Positions 12,161-25,792 of a stretch of DNA of 64,000 nucleotides are shown piece by piece. A program made the translations under genes and the position numbers. The notes beneath the pieces were generated by a model. That model was not told the origin of the DNA. It did no database searches and was given only the letters and a program-made list of their open reading frames with translations. The stretch is from contig NC_031769.1 in the NCBI RefSeq assembly GCF_001522545.3, forward strand, positions 20,732,515 to 20,796,514, written 5' to 3'. The DNA comes from Parus major. Its lineage: Eukaryota > Chordata > Aves > Passeriformes > Paridae. Each line of letters begins with the position of its first letter. The first letter of the stretch is position 1.

Positions 12161-12963
12161 TTCTGTTTCTAAGTCCAACATCTGAAGCTGAAAATGTCAA
12201 GTGGTTTGTGGAGTGATTCAGAGGTCACTCCTGTGCATTGTCATGTCTGGTCACGGACTCATGATGCTGAGAGTTGTCTCCATCAGAGGAGGTTTTCTGT
12301 AGCTATTTATGATGCAGGTTGATAGCTCACCTGGTCATAGGGGCCTCAGCAGCCTCAGGAGTTGTGGACATTTCCTATGTACCAAGGATACTATGATCTG
12401 TTGCCACCTGCTCCAAATTCCTTGTAGTCCTGAATTCTTAATGGACATTTTCTGGATCAGACTATCCCTGTTCCAGCTTTCCAGCTTACTGGTTAAGGCA
12501 GGGAAATGGACAGAGAGGGCTAAGGCACAGACAGTCCCCTCCAGGCAACGACACCACTCTTGAGGTGTCTCTTCCCTTTGGAGACAGGGCATGGATGGGA
12601 CTGGTTTGTCCTGCAAAGTTTGCTTTCCATGAGCTGTGGAAGCAATTCCTGAAGAGCAGTGTGCCAATGATTACTTTGCAAGGGAGAAAAGATTCATCTT
12701 TTCTCATTTCCTTCTTTTTGCAGTGGCAGAGTGGAAACACCCCTAGGACATGCCCATTGTGCTGCTTACAAATTTTACATTGGAGGGTGTCTGTATTGGC
12801 ACCAGGGCTTTACCCCTCTCCTAACACATTATCAGAAGACAGCATCTTAGGGGGTATTTCTGGCTGTCCTTGCATTCTGCACCAGAGGGGCTCAGTTATG
12901 TCACTTTTCATCCATGATTTATATTTTTTGCCTCTATCCACTCTTCTCCCTCCTCCTGATTCA

Positions 12964-12992
12964 TTTTTTTTTGTGTGTGTGTGTGTGTTTTT
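12964..12992. repeat. T-run plus (TG)n microsatellite
   Basis: A run of T followed by about eight TG units and another T-run. Simple repeat. Confidence 0.9.
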
Positions 12993-13076
12993 CTTAAATG
13001 GTCCTTGTTTAAATATTAAGAGGCTGTTTTCATATTAGTGTGTTAATATTTTCAACATCTGTTTCTTTTGCTGCAG

Positions 13077-13280
13077 AACATTCCAAATGACCTGGCAAAA
13101 GAAGTAGCAGCATTTATAAATATAGCTACTACTTTAATTATTCTGATTTTTAACTTATAGTGTATTTTTTATGTTACTCAAGAGATTAAAAAAGAAAAAA
13201 ATACAGGGCACACTTAATGAAATAAGTATTACTTTGTTTAACTTTATTATCAGCAAGAAATAAAAAGGTCTTGGCTCACT
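13077..13280 (+). CDS. Candidate terminal exon with poly(A) signal
   Basis: A good acceptor ('tttcttttgctgcag') opens a frame reading NIPNDLAKEVAAFINIATT, then a hydrophobic end (LIILIFNL), with TAG at 13,158-13,160. AATAAA is at 13,259-13,264, so an exon ending near 13,280 is plausible. It enters in phase 0, which fits the phase-0 exit of the candidate exon at 8,085. A hydrophobic C-terminus would suit a tail anchor. A weak internal donor at 13,104 ('gaa|gtagca') would instead make a 27-nt microexon. I do not recognise the protein. AT-rich DNA gives LIILIF-like strings by chance, so confidence is low. Confidence 0.2.
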
Positions 13281-13484
13281 TCAACCTGGCTTTTATATTT
13301 ATCATCAGAGACTTTCAAAATTTCAGGCTACTTTTTTTCAGGTAATGACACTCCAATATCCTGGCTTTTGCTAAGAATGTAGTAAGGTGGTGGTTTTCCC
13401 TTTTGAACTTCGGCAATTTTAATTCCAGGAGGTTTTACAGAGAAGATAATTCCTTTATGATTTGGATCCAGATCGCTAACCAAT
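13225..13484 (-). CDS. Candidate minus-strand terminal exon, gene unknown
   Basis: Read on the minus strand, codons from 13,484 down to a TAG at 13,328-13,330 give LVSDLDPNHKGIIFSVKPPG, then an IKIAEVQKGKPPPYYILSKS segment and a basic end (SLPEKK). The frame stays open up to an ATG at 13,499-13,501 (57 codons), but the more likely boundary is an acceptor 'ttactttcag' just before 13,484, making this the last exon of a spliced gene. An AATAAA on the minus strand at 13,248-13,243 supports a 3' end near 13,225. The composition, with balanced charge and conserved-looking Pro/Gly turns, is clearly more coding-like than nearby shadow frames. The family is not recognised. A retro-pseudogene fragment is the main alternative. 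Confidence 0.42.
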
Positions 13485-16051
13485 CTGAAAGTAACTTCCA
13501 TGACTTATATAAAATACTTCCCTTTCCCAAAATCCTTTTCCTAGTGTAGCTTTCACCTCTCAGCTCAGGCTGTTCTGGTGCAGCAAACACTCTCTACGAT
13601 GATGTGTTGCCAATGCCTTTTCCCTCCATCCAAAGTACACTGGATCCAGCCCTACTTTTACAGTGGAATTCAATGAATGAAGATCTAATCAAGCTTCCAA
13701 GTTTCTGAGTTTATAATGGAAAAAAATTCTTTTCAGACTCTTATTCTAGTTCTTTTGTTAGTGCTGTAAAAATGTGCAGTGATACAACAGTGCGTGTCAT
13801 GTACACTGCAACTCATTTCAGCGGTACAGATTCTCAGAGCAACCGCGTGCTTTAATAGAGGAGTAACAGGAAAAAGGAAAGAGCATTCAATTAAAAGCAG
13901 CTCTTTCATGTTATGTCAATTTTGCAATGAATTTTGCATTGTGTATCCATAGATTTATGCTCATAAAAGCCCAGTGTTAGGTTTTATATGAGAACTACCT
14001 TTTTGGTTGGGTCTTGTGTAAGCCACATATCACTCAAGTGTAGAAATGTGTTCAGTTCACCTGTTGCTCTCACATTTTGATTAATTTTTGGTCTATATGG
14101 GAGCAAAAGGACTATTGCAATGATGGTGTCAAAAAACAGAAGAGAAGAAATTTGACAGAAACATTTCAGTTAATCTTGTTATGCTGCTGTGGGCCTCTAA
14201 ATCCCTCACTGCAATAGCAGTATTCTGCTGGGGCCCCAGGTTGCCACTGGCACGTTCTTTCTGTATCATTCTCTTTTTCATTCTTCATCATCAATTTTTC
14301 CATGCCTAGTGGAAAATAATAGACATTTCTTTGGTACCACATCTAGCTGTGTCTTTTAAAGGACTTAGTATATGCAAACTCACTCCTCTATTTATTGCCT
14401 GAGTCTTTCCCATTTGGACTTAGAGCTGTTTCTTGAAAAGCCTTTTACAGTAATGAAAACCCTCTTTTTGTTCTTTCCATTCAGGTTTTCTCCTATAGAA
14501 TTGACTTTCTAAGAGACCAATTATTAGCATTTTTAAGAAAAGATTCTTGTGAATGGAAGAGTGATAATAACACTGTTAAAATCTCTGAAGAAAAATGTGG
14601 TCTCCGCTGAAAACTGTGTTATTATATAGCACCTGTAGGAGAAAAGGTGCAAATTTTTCTAGTTCCCCACATGATCTGACAAAATTACAGTTTTGAAGGT
14701 AGGAGAGTATTGGATTTTATGTTAAATGTTGTCCATAGCCTGTTTTTATTTACTCTGTTTGGGCTTATTTGTCTAAGAAAGGTTTCTGTTCCCTAGACCT
14801 TTTGTAGTGATTTGTAAGAGACATTTCAGAAAGGGAAAATGAGTTGGTGGCAGTTAGGCTTTTTCTTTTGGGACTATTCTATAAAAAAATCATAATACTT
14901 AGAGTGAGCTCAATGATAGCTGTTCTGAAATACCTGACACAATTCTCTGCTCAGTGAGTGAGACCTGACCACATCTGAGATTTCCTTAACAGCAGGTCAT
15001 AAATAAAGTAAGTTATTGAACTGAAACTAGAGCTGGGACTGTTCTGCAAACAGCCAGGAAAACTATAGGTACTGGAAAGCCAGCTGGGAACATTATCAGG
15101 GACAGAATGCCACTCCAGCTCCAACCCCATTAATTATTTTACGGTGGCAGGAGGTCTGTGGGAGTGTTTATATTCACTGTCTGACATCCCTGTGTTTCAT
15201 TTTTATTAAGTGTGATATACGGCGTATTTTTATCTAGCAGCTCTTGCAGGACAGCTTCCCTTTAGATAAGGAATTAGTAAGCCAGAGAGCAGTGGCCATC
15301 CCTTGTGAGCTACAGGGAGGAGGTCCTGGGGTGAAAGACTCTACCATTTATTTTCAAGGACTAAAATTTGTTGTTACAAGGGAAAATTAGTAATTTGGAA
15401 GAAAGAGCAGTGTTCTATAGTCCATAGGTAACATATGAACAGTCAGATTTGAAAAAGTTGCTGTGCCCAGACTGGTAAGTCTTTTACCAGTGTAAGCTGT
15501 GGATGTATGTCCTAACAGCCCTCTTCTTACCACACAGAATGTTTTTTACAGGAAGGAAAACTGAAGTTGTATTGGAACACCCAGCCAATTCCACAGTCAG
15601 GATCAATATCCTACACACATCCACCTCTCGTGGTCTATCTGTGGATCCAACAGTAGGTACCAAACCCAAGCTCCTCTCATACAGCCCATAGGTCTCTTAT
15701 ATCAAAGAACCTTTCACAAGCTTGGCAGTGCTTTAGCCCAGGTAGGAGCAAGGTCTGTCTGAGAGGCCTTGTGCTCCCAGTAGCCCATGGTCTTGTTCCC
15801 CAGCTTCCCACAGGTCCAAATGCTGTCATAAAGGGCTATGGTTCTTTTTGCAGACCTGTCTAAATCAGATGTAAAGTTGTCTATAAAATGTTAACATATT
15901 TAAACTAATAAAAAAATCACTGTTTTTTGAAGAAAAAACCAAAATCTGCTACAACATGAATATGTCTGACTAAACGTGCAATCTCTTCAGTTGTGCATTG
16001 TAGGGAAAAAATAGAATGGAAAGTTCTGAATTGTTTTGCAAGAGAAGTACC

Positions 16052-16090
16052 ATATATATATAATATGCTATATATATATATATATATATT
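16052..16090. repeat. (AT)n microsatellite
   Basis: Alternating AT with one 'aatatgc' interruption. Simple repeat. Confidence 0.92.
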
Positions 16091-19000
16091 AAAGAGCTCT
16101 GTTGTGGAAACAACTCATGTTCCCTTGGACATGTAAAAATTATATGACCAAAATACATTAGAAAAGCAATAAGGACTCTGGAAAATATTTAACTATATAA
16201 GAAATTACAGTTTCTCATTTACAGTCACTCTATATGCTGAAAAGTCATAGCTTATTCTGTAAGACATGAATCAAGAAATTACAGGTTTTTAATTAATGTT
16301 TTTATTTAAATACAGAATAACATTAACAGAGATTTCTTTAGGTTTACAAGGATGCTATTATGACTGGCAGATGTGAAATTTAACACAGACAAACCACATC
16401 CTGCAAAGATGGTATTTCATTTTACAGCATTCACCTGATACCTTGCAATCCTCAGTGTGGAGTTCTTTCAGCAGTATTAAAAAGCCAGCTCCTGAAACTG
16501 AGTGCCCAAAAACACCACATGTAAAATCACACCCGTGATCTCTCACAGCTCATTTCCCACTCTCTTACTGTAAAGCTTTAGGGTTTGAAAATGAAACAAC
16601 TTTCAAGCCTTAATAGTGAAATTCACTTCACCTGCATGAAATCATAGTAATCAAATTTTTATGGGTGGAGTATAGCAGGGGAGAGGGAGGAAAAATTTAC
16701 ACTACAGAAGTGTGGGGTCAAGTCAGGAGGTCCTACACAGTCCTCCCTTCCTCCCTCTCTTGCAGCTGCTCCTTTTTCTGGCATATTGACATCAGCAGCT
16801 GCAATTCTTCACATGCATGAAAAGCTGCAGACTGCCTACAACCAGAAGCTCTTTCTCCAGCCCACTGTGGCCTCTGCTGTAGTCTTTCCTGTCCCCTTGG
16901 GTTCCCATCTACTCATCCTTACCTTGAGGCTTGCTTGGTGTTAGGTGCCTGATTAGTTGAACCATTTAGATCCTAATACAGGGTTTCTAACGGGAGGAAG
17001 AACTTTTCCAATGAATTAAAGATTTAAACTCAACGTGGGTCCCTGAAAACAAGCATAATGATATGAAGTGGCAAGGTGACGGTAATTGGAAAATCTGGGA
17101 TTGGTGCTTGACAAAATTACTGGGATTCATGAGCAGTGGTAAGGGTGAACAAACTCAGATTGTCTAAATTAGACTTCAATAAAGTGCATTAATGAAGATC
17201 TCCTGCAGTAGTAGCCTGAAAACTGCACATTTAGAGGATGCCAGAGGTACTATCAGAAATTAGCTCAAATAAGTAGAGGTTGGTCTATGGATATAAAAAT
17301 GTAGTGTCCTTATAGAAAGTATCATTCGATGAAATTGACTGTTGTCATCACCACAAGTGACAAGTATTGCAAATACTGTAACTAAATTACAGAGATGCCT
17401 TTTATCTATCTGCAAATACATGACTTTCAAATAAGGTACAAACTCTGAGAGTTTGTCAGAACTATGAATTCTATCTTTGCTACAGAATAGAAATTGAAGC
17501 AAAGCCAAATAAAAAGCTCAATTATATGTGCATGAATCTGATTTTAGAAAATTCCCTAGATGAGACAGTGTTAGATAAGATTTGTAAAGGCTGCAACTGA
17601 TCCAGAAATTGCATAGAAATAAATTCCAACTATTAGGATGGGAAGGATTGTATTGGATTATCATTGGGGTGGTGGCTCCTGAGCTGTTGTAGAAAACTGT
17701 TCTATGAAGAATATATTAATTTAATCAGCTAGAAGTGTAAACAAGCTGTAAGTATTGTTTTATAATAGCAGATGAACAGTGACATTAGGGAAGCACTGTC
17801 AAACATATACCATAATTCAGGCCAAGTGAAGCAGCAATTTTCATGATGTGATACAGGAAAATTGGCCTCTGGGAACAAAGTAGCTGTAGATTTGTGTATG
17901 TTGGCTGGGAAAAAAGGCTCTCCAACATTTCCTAGACTATAATTCTTGCTTCTCTGAGGTGGCCTTGCTTAAAGAAACTACAGGTGATTGTGTATACCCT
18001 GTTTGATTTTGCTACACATTTTACTTGACCTGGAAGTATCTGAGCACAGCTGTAGGGCACAGGACATGATTTTAAGTGCTTCATAAAGAAACAGGCTTTT
18101 AAATGCATCTTGTCATTTACAAATGACAAGTTTTGGGAGGCATGATGTCTGAATTAAAAAAATATTCATGAAAACAGTTATGGAGGCATACACTGATCAC
18201 TGTTTAGTCCTTTGATGATAGAAAAACATGAAAGACAGTTCTGTGGGTGCTGCCATGGGACATTTGTTTCCCTCTAATCACTAACATTACTTTTTAGGTG
18301 TTTTGGTCTGGACAATGCACTTGCCAGGCCAGGAACTGGTGTTGCTGGCATTCCTTCTAGTTGTGCAAGGGGGTCAGGGAGGAAGGATGAGGAAGACAAT
18401 GTCATCTCTAAAGCCACAACAATTTAATATACACACCCTGGCACTCTGTGGTAAAAGCTGAGAATCTGACACAGCGATATTTCCAGATCTGTGCTTTGTT
18501 TGTACACATTCATGCTGACTTCTAACTGATATCCTGAGAAAACTACAAATGAAACTATGGTTTTCAAGTCTCAACCAGGTGTTTGGTTTAGATTTTAATT
18601 TTCTGAATGTACTTTTTTTTTTCCCCATGTCTTTTTTCCTTCTGTCATTTTTAATGAACACTTAGGCCATGTGACAAAATTCCTTAGTTCTTCACTGACA
18701 ACTGTGTTACAGACAGAGCACAGGGGGCCTTCCTCATTGTTGTGCTGATCTCATCACCTGTACCTTATTAGGGGAAAAAGGTTCCAGCACTAAATGCCAA
18801 TATTTTAAGAAATGTAACAGAACTTTCCATCTCTGGAAGTATTTCCTGTTTTACTTTCTCTGATACAGCCTGTGGTTCAGAGAGAGTCCTCTAGAAACTT
18901 CAACATCTAGCCTCTAATGTAGCTGGACTCAGTTCACGGTCACTCCATATATTAATTCTTAGATCTTTTCACAGGTGAAGTTTTAGCTGGTTGGGTTTTT

Positions 19001-22000
19001 AGATACGGTAGACTGAGCTGTTTTTTCTGGGTTTTTTATTATATTCCCATCTCAAAGCCACTGATGTTTTCCTAATAACTTGTTTTCTGCTTTGTCTTGC
19101 TGCATATTTAGGAAATCAAGAGAAAGGTGTTACAACACTTTGGTCCCAAATACGGTGGTGTAGTTTTCAGGAATCTTCACAAGAACATACCCACTCTGGT
19201 AGCTGCTCTTACCTCCAGAGAATGGCAGGATGCCAACAATCACATGCTGTTTTTCACTGCAGAGCCTTATTTAATTTTAAACCCTGGGCAGGTTGCCTGC
19301 ATGGCCCTGCACCCTTTTCCTTGCCCCACCTGGCATCCTTTACCCCAGGCAGCCTCTTGTGTGCACCACATGTGGGTTGTGGGGCAGAGCATGGATGCTG
19401 GTTCATCCCTATTTTGGCACACCTCCAAAGGGGTGAGGCAGGTGCCTTGGCAGCATTGCTCTGCATCTGTCCTTGGGGACACTCAGGGCTCCTTCATGTC
19501 CCAGTAGGTCTGTCAGCTTGGATCATGGGCTGTCCTGACTGCTCAGGGCTCTCTTGAACACAAACTCTGTATGCAGGTGTCTGAATGTCTTAGAATAACT
19601 TATATGCTTTTCAGGAGCAATTTTTTTCCCCTAATAGTGTTTTTTCAAGATTAAATAAGTGTGAAATGGGCATTTATATGATCCCTGTCTATAAAAGATG
19701 TTTTCTGCCTGCTGAGCTTCCCTCCCCTGTTTTCAAATGGGAGTCCTTCAATTCATGGTGCTAAATTTACTGTAATTAATTATATCTCTGTTCCAGCGCT
19801 ATCCTCATAATGGGTAATAATTGTTTTCTCTGTATAAACAGATGTTCCTTCCTGTACTGTTGGAGGCATGCTTGGCCTTCAGTGACTGAAGACTGAAGAT
19901 TAAGCTTTATATTGCAGCAAGGAATCAGACCACTACTTTCAATTTAATTTTTTAGAAATTTTATTATTTTTGTACGGTTTTCATAGACTAAGGAATACAA
20001 ATTGCAACAGAAGACAATTTCTCATGACATATTACCGTATGAAGTGCACAATGCTTATATTCAATAGATACTGTAAAAGAAAGCTTTACAAAATGATTGC
20101 TCTTAGAGGTGAAGGATAATACTGGGTGACTTTGTTCCCTGCTTTGTTTTTCAGGGGGATGAGTGAGAACTGAATTTCTGTACCACTAAAACCTATAGGT
20201 TTAATATCTAGATATCCAGGTATTCAGGACAATTGCAGAATCTCCATCTAAAACCTGTTTCTTAAGATACTAAAACAGTATAATAATTATACTGTTAGTA
20301 TAATCATAAAATCTCCTGTTACTATTAAAGAAACATACCAGCATGGCATGCTCCAAAGCTCATGGATGACAGACTCCTGTTGTCCCTGAGAGGCAAACGA
20401 AGCCATGTGGGGCTACTGATCTCTCTTGCCCAGAGCAAGCCATGGCTAAACCCATGATTGGAGCTGTGTAGGGTGAACAGGCTGCTATGGACCTGACTCT
20501 GTAATACACTTTTGTGTGTGAAGATAGTGCACTGTACTTTTACTGCACATGTAACTTGCTTTGTGGTGAGCAGGCCCAGTTGGGAGTAAAGATCCCCAGA
20601 TGTTTTTCCTACTTTAGTTCCCAGTCTGGTAGATCAGCTTATATGTCACTCAACTTTCTTTGACTGTAGATCAGAGGCTTCAAACCTGACTTCTTGGCAA
20701 CTCCTGGTATAAAGTACCGCACAGAACTAGTTGTTCCTCTAATTAACATGGAGTATGAGATCTGACTTCATGAAATCTACTGGTGAAAAGTAGTATACAA
20801 AACTAGGTACTTACATAGTTAACATTGCTTCTGCAATTTGTCCAAATAAACATAACTGTTTGTATTCTGTTTTACATTGATTCCCAATGGTAAAACTTCA
20901 GTGTTATAAACAAAACATTGTAAATAGATTAAAAGTTGGTTTCTTTGCCCCTTAATGTGAACTCTATTTGATTAAATTGAAGGACTTCTGGACTGAAACT
21001 TGTGTACCAAAGAGAAGTCTGGAAAACAGTTGTTAACATTTTACAACTGAGTTATGAACTCTTGAAAATATGAGCTTTCCCTGAAGTTTGGCAGGAGACC
21101 ATACCCTTTTACTAATCTGACTTGCAGGTGATGCTAGCTTTATTAAGTTCAAACACTGTATTTTTTTGAAAATTTTGATTCATGTAATGCCTGTATCTAT
21201 AGCTCTGTAGCTATAGTTCTTGAGATTTAGTTATTCACAGAGACTTATTTTTCAGTTTTGAAAATGTAACTTTCATTTTTTTGAACATGTTAAAAGTAGA
21301 ATTACAACATTGTATTTAGGGAAGTAAATATTATCTTAAAGGAGCTATAAAAGAATTACAAGTAGATATTTGTTTAGCCTCTCAGGGGATGTTTCAGAAG
21401 GCTTGTATATTTGTGAAGTATTTTTTACTGTTGCATCTTTTGTCTCCTGGTGTTTTGGAGAGACTGGGCTTGAGCCTGCTGCATTATGGAAATTGAACAC
21501 TTCGGATATGTTATTGTTCAACATTTAATCAAATTTTCAACCGGTCCATATGGACATAACCTACGTTTTTCAGATATACATTTTCCTGTTGGCCAACAGT
21601 CCTTAGGAAGAACTAAATAACAAAACTTCTATGGGCAGCATGTAATCTGTGGAGGGCTTGCATTTGGGAGATGCTTGGATTAAAAATGTACTTAAGTTAT
21701 GTAAGCACAAAGGAACCAGGTGAGCATGAAGTCTCTTAAGTTTCCAATAGTGATTAATGTGTCATTCAAGCTCAACTTTGGAGTCTTGAGGCTCCTCTAG
21801 CTGGCTTGTGGGTGAAAGCTGGAGAATGTGGTGGAAAAAAAGGGTGAGAAGACAGCACTGAAAAGTAACATATTAATGAAAAATAATGTAATATTATATA
21901 TTTATTTTTTAACAAATATGGAAGTTGCCCATTTTTTCTTGGTATTCTTACAGTACTGATTAATTTGAAGAATGATGTGCAAGTGGGACACACTCTGAAG

Positions 22001-23754
22001 AATACACTAATTTTTTTCCTACCCACCTGTCAGAACCTTTTTTCTTCCTGCTACTGTTCTATTTTTCTGCAGTTTTTGGGGGTTTTTGGAAATTTTGGCT
22101 CATTTCAGTAAGTTGTCAACGTTCTATGGCAATTTGAGAAGTAGTTAAATTATGAATTCCTAAGAAAATCAGGTCATCAAGAGAAGGGCACAAATTTATG
22201 TCAAACTTCTTAGCAATCTCTGCAGAGAATGATTTAACCTTACTTAGCATTTAACAAGAGCTTCATTAACATAAAGAAATGTTAAGGTGATAGAGGGCCT
22301 AATAAAAATCTCTGAGGCTTCCTGAAAGCCTTACAGTAAAATCAAAGAATATTAATTTCAACTTTCCAAATATTTTGGATTCCTTAGGAAAAAGTGAAAA
22401 CTTACTTAGAAGATAATGCCGCACCTTGTTGAAGAGTTTCTGCAAGCTTTATAGTTCCTTTGAAAATACAAGTTTCCATTGAAAATGTTTAAAGTAAAAG
22501 CAAAATTTATCCACTTCTGTTCAAATCCATCAAGGAAAAAAATGCTGGTATACTCATTAAGACAACTGTACCTGTTCATTATTTTCATATATTGAATTAA
22601 ATATCAAAGATTAAACACATAGACAGAAGTCATGTATATTTGTATAGAGGCCCATAGATGAAGGAGAGGGGGAGGGCACAGAGCACTCCATGGTGGGGAT
22701 GGTTCAGATGCAGAGTGGGCTGCTCCATGAGGACCCCAGTGCCCACACACCCTGCACCAGGTGCATTTGGCATCCTGGTGGATTATCAGCATTGCTGGTT
22801 CTACTCCTTCATGAGGGGATATTGTCATCAACATAGGCCTGCATAACAGACTTTTATAGAGAAATGGAAAGGTAAAATGGATTTTGGACAGTAGAAGATA
22901 AAGTAGAAAATTTCTAAGTACGTAGAATGTCACACATATTTTCTCTGTCTCAAACTCAAGCAAGGCATACTTACGAACATTTTAACCTTTTTCTTTTGAT
23001 GAAACCTTTCACAAGCTCCTTAGGGCACAGAATTTTCATTTCCCCTTATAAAAAATCACTGATAGTGTTAAATACCAACCTTAAATAACAACACATGTTT
23101 GGGCAGATAATTGAGTACTGTTTTGCTTTTTAAAATTACAACATTCTCTAAGACTGGTTTGATTTTAGAAATCATTACGGATAAGGCCAGTTATTTAACT
23201 ATGAACTTACTGCCAGATACAATTATGGTAACAAAACATACATGCAAAAAGTACAACTAAGGATAATTTATGCTGTAAAAGAAAAAGCCCAGTAACAGCA
23301 TATTGATCATGTAATTCTCAACCTCAAAAAAGCCCCTTTTTAATACCTCCTCTAAATATTTTGGGGAAACAAAGCTCAGTGAAGGTAGATAAACTTGTAG
23401 AGTAGGGTGAAAGGGTAACTGACTTTCTGAAGTACACTGTGCTAATCTCAAAAACATAATGTAAGTAATTTGTGCAGTGGTATGGGAGTTATTATTTTTA
23501 AGGTGGATTGCTGTATTTTGCTTTCTAGATCTTACTTCGTTCTAACAAAACAGTTGCGTGATCCTACCATGCAGATCCATCTCTATCACAGTGAAACATA
23601 CTCCAAAACTGAAATATGTAGGAAAGAAAATCAGTTTGAAGCGATTTTCTGTGAAAAGCTAATGTTCAAAAAAAAAAAGATGTTTTTCATTTTTTCCCAA
23701 ACATCTTGAGCAGAACATAAAAACCAGAGCTGTTAATTTCAGGCAGATTGTGTG

Positions 23755-23850
23755 GCTCTGGGGGGATCCTGTGCAGGGCCAGGAGTCGGATTTGATGATC
23801 CTGATGGGTCCCTTCTAATGCTGTATATTCTATGATTCTCTGATTCTGTA
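23755..23850 (+). mobile_element. CR1 3' tail fragment
   Basis: 'gtgcagggccaggagtcgga', 'tttgatgatcctgatgggtc' and 'tattctatgattctctgatt' are the 3' end of the avian CR1 type whose terminus reads 'gatgatccttgtgggtccc'. Only the last 95 or so bases remain, typical of severe 5' truncation. Confidence 0.82.
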
Positions 23851-25792
23851 AATGTCAAAGTGCATCTAAGGACCAAAATAAATATTCTCTGTCTTTGTGA
23901 GAAATAGGTCTTGTTAAAACCCCTGAGTTGGCTCCCTTCTGTACAGCTGAGGCAGTGATAGCTGTGGGCACTGAGTCAAAAGCCACTGGATGTATTATCC
24001 TGCAATACAATTATGATTGAACTTCTTTTTCCCTTGTCAGTGAGGGGCAGAGAAATGAAGGATCTCTAAGCAGCTGGAAATTTACTTAATCCCATTAAGT
24101 GAAGCTCCCTGCTTTAGTCAAAAACAATCACATCCCAAGTGGGATTTTATGATATAAAGCATTTCAAATCTTGTTTGTGGAATTTTTTTTTCCCAATTCC
24201 TTTCAATAAAATAAAGCTGAAGCCCAGAGGGAGGCAGGGCAGTGACTGTGCAGCCAGCTGGACAGGAGGCATGGCAGGAAGTCCAGTAAATGCTTCTAAA
24301 GTAAATTAAGGTATGCTCCTGAAACACTAATCTCCCCCTTACATTCAGAAATCCTCACAGGATAAGCTTTGCTGACTTGACGGGAAAAATGAAAAATTTT
24401 TCTTCCTGTAAATACTTGAGCAGAAAGAAAATTTCACAAGGAAAAATGATTGTCATAAACATCATAAATCTTTAAGGAGCTTAGTAATATGAAGTGTCTG
24501 GAGTGAAAGAATCTTTTTAAATCACCTTAGAGAAACTACAGGTCCCAGTCCTCAGCCTTCCACCTCTTAAAGCTACCTTCCTCCTGTCACTGGGAGAAAA
24601 ATGTGGGAATTATTGCCTCCTTGCATCATTGCAAAGAAAAACTAGCCCATGACATTCACATGTGTGGCCACACAAGCACAAAACAGTCCTGTAAGTTGTC
24701 CCTGAGTGCATATAAATCCTGTGAGCCCATGTTCTATCAGCACAGGCTATGCATTTCATATCTTTCCAGCCACCTCTACTTTCACTGTTGGCAAGTGGAT
24801 GGTATTAACCACCATCTCACTTTATAACAGGAATTTCTTTTTTAATGGTCTGGAAAATAATAACAATTGGTTTAAAAGTTAGAAATTCAGTTGGAAATAG
24901 CATAAATGTGTGAAATTAACTTTCAAACATAGTTCAAATTGCTTTTCTTCACTCCTTTTCACCCACTTTGGTCACTGAAAGCTTGGCACTGGGACCGAAA
25001 TAACTAGAAATAAATTTCTGCCAAGATGTCCAGACTGGATAGGGATGAATAGTATCTTTTTTACCTTGGGTAATGACAGAATTTGCCACTGCCTGTAAGG
25101 TCTCTCTGGCAGGAATAGAAAGGTCAGATGCAAAGCCTTCTTTTACACTGAAATATCAGTCAGAGTGCTGGGGAAAAAAATGAAGTGAGTTAGGTTCAAG
25201 CATTTCCTAAATGCCAAGCTTCTCTCCTCTGATAGGCCCAGACTGGAAAGATTCATACATATTCATTGAAAATTATTAAAAAATTCCTCTAAAACTCTTC
25301 ACAAAGTGAGAAATCCCAGACCTTTTGATGATGTTGAAGGAAATTCTTTTCATGCAATTAGGGTCAGCTACAGTTTACATTTTTAGAGGTGATGGACACT
25401 GCTGCAGTTGGATGTCACAGATCTTAGAGCCTGAAAAAGGCTGTAGCTTCTCTCTTGTTATTATCAGTTACCTAGGGACTCCAAGAAAAAGCATTCCTAT
25501 TTGCCAAAATAGATATTTTGGAGAAGACATTCTTAGTGCTGGAGTATTCTTAGCTCTGAGAGGAGATGTTTATTCTTTTGGGTTGATCTCATGTTCTGCC
25601 CCAGCTAAATGTGCACTCACATCTCTGAAACACGGCTTCTCCCACAGTGGACAAGACTAAGGATGCTCAGAATGACTCTCCAGTCTTTCCTTAGAAAATT
25701 AAAGATACAGCACATAAAGTTCAAAGGTCTAGGTCTGGTTATAGTTTTGGTTTGGGTTTTTTTTTAAATAATTTGAAAGGAGAGCAGGCATT

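Larger units (their letters stand above)
8126..13076. other. Non-coding stretch, no supported gene
   Basis: AT-rich, intron-like. It contains a possible old amniote repeat (10,588-10,655), a G-run (12,140-12,160) and a TG microsatellite (12,964-12,992). Open frames at 9,831-10,076, 12,309-12,667 and 12,565-13,038 show no splice context or recognisable family. Confidence 0.5.
13502..25792. other. Long AT-rich non-coding stretch
   Basis: No open frame here combines length, splice signals and protein-like composition. It contains an AT microsatellite (16,052-16,090) and a CR1 tail (23,755-23,850). A frame starting after the acceptor-like 'ctgcatatttag' at about 19,111 reads EIKRKVLQHFGPKYGG but has no usable donor. 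Likely intronic for one or both of the partial genes nearby. Confidence 0.5.

Noticed and set aside
12335..12667. 110-codon minus frame that looks somewhat peptide-like
   Set aside because: No start or splice support, overlapping frames of similar length on both strands, and no recognisable domain.
13985..14050. Minus-strand 34-nt exon candidate ending 'aaaag|gtagtt'
   Set aside because: The acceptor lacks a pyrimidine tract and the segment is too short to judge; the phase fit to 13,484 could be chance.
22604..22963. 119-codon minus frame
   Set aside because: Mixed hydrophobic and Cys/Pro/His-rich composition with no splice signals; probably chance.
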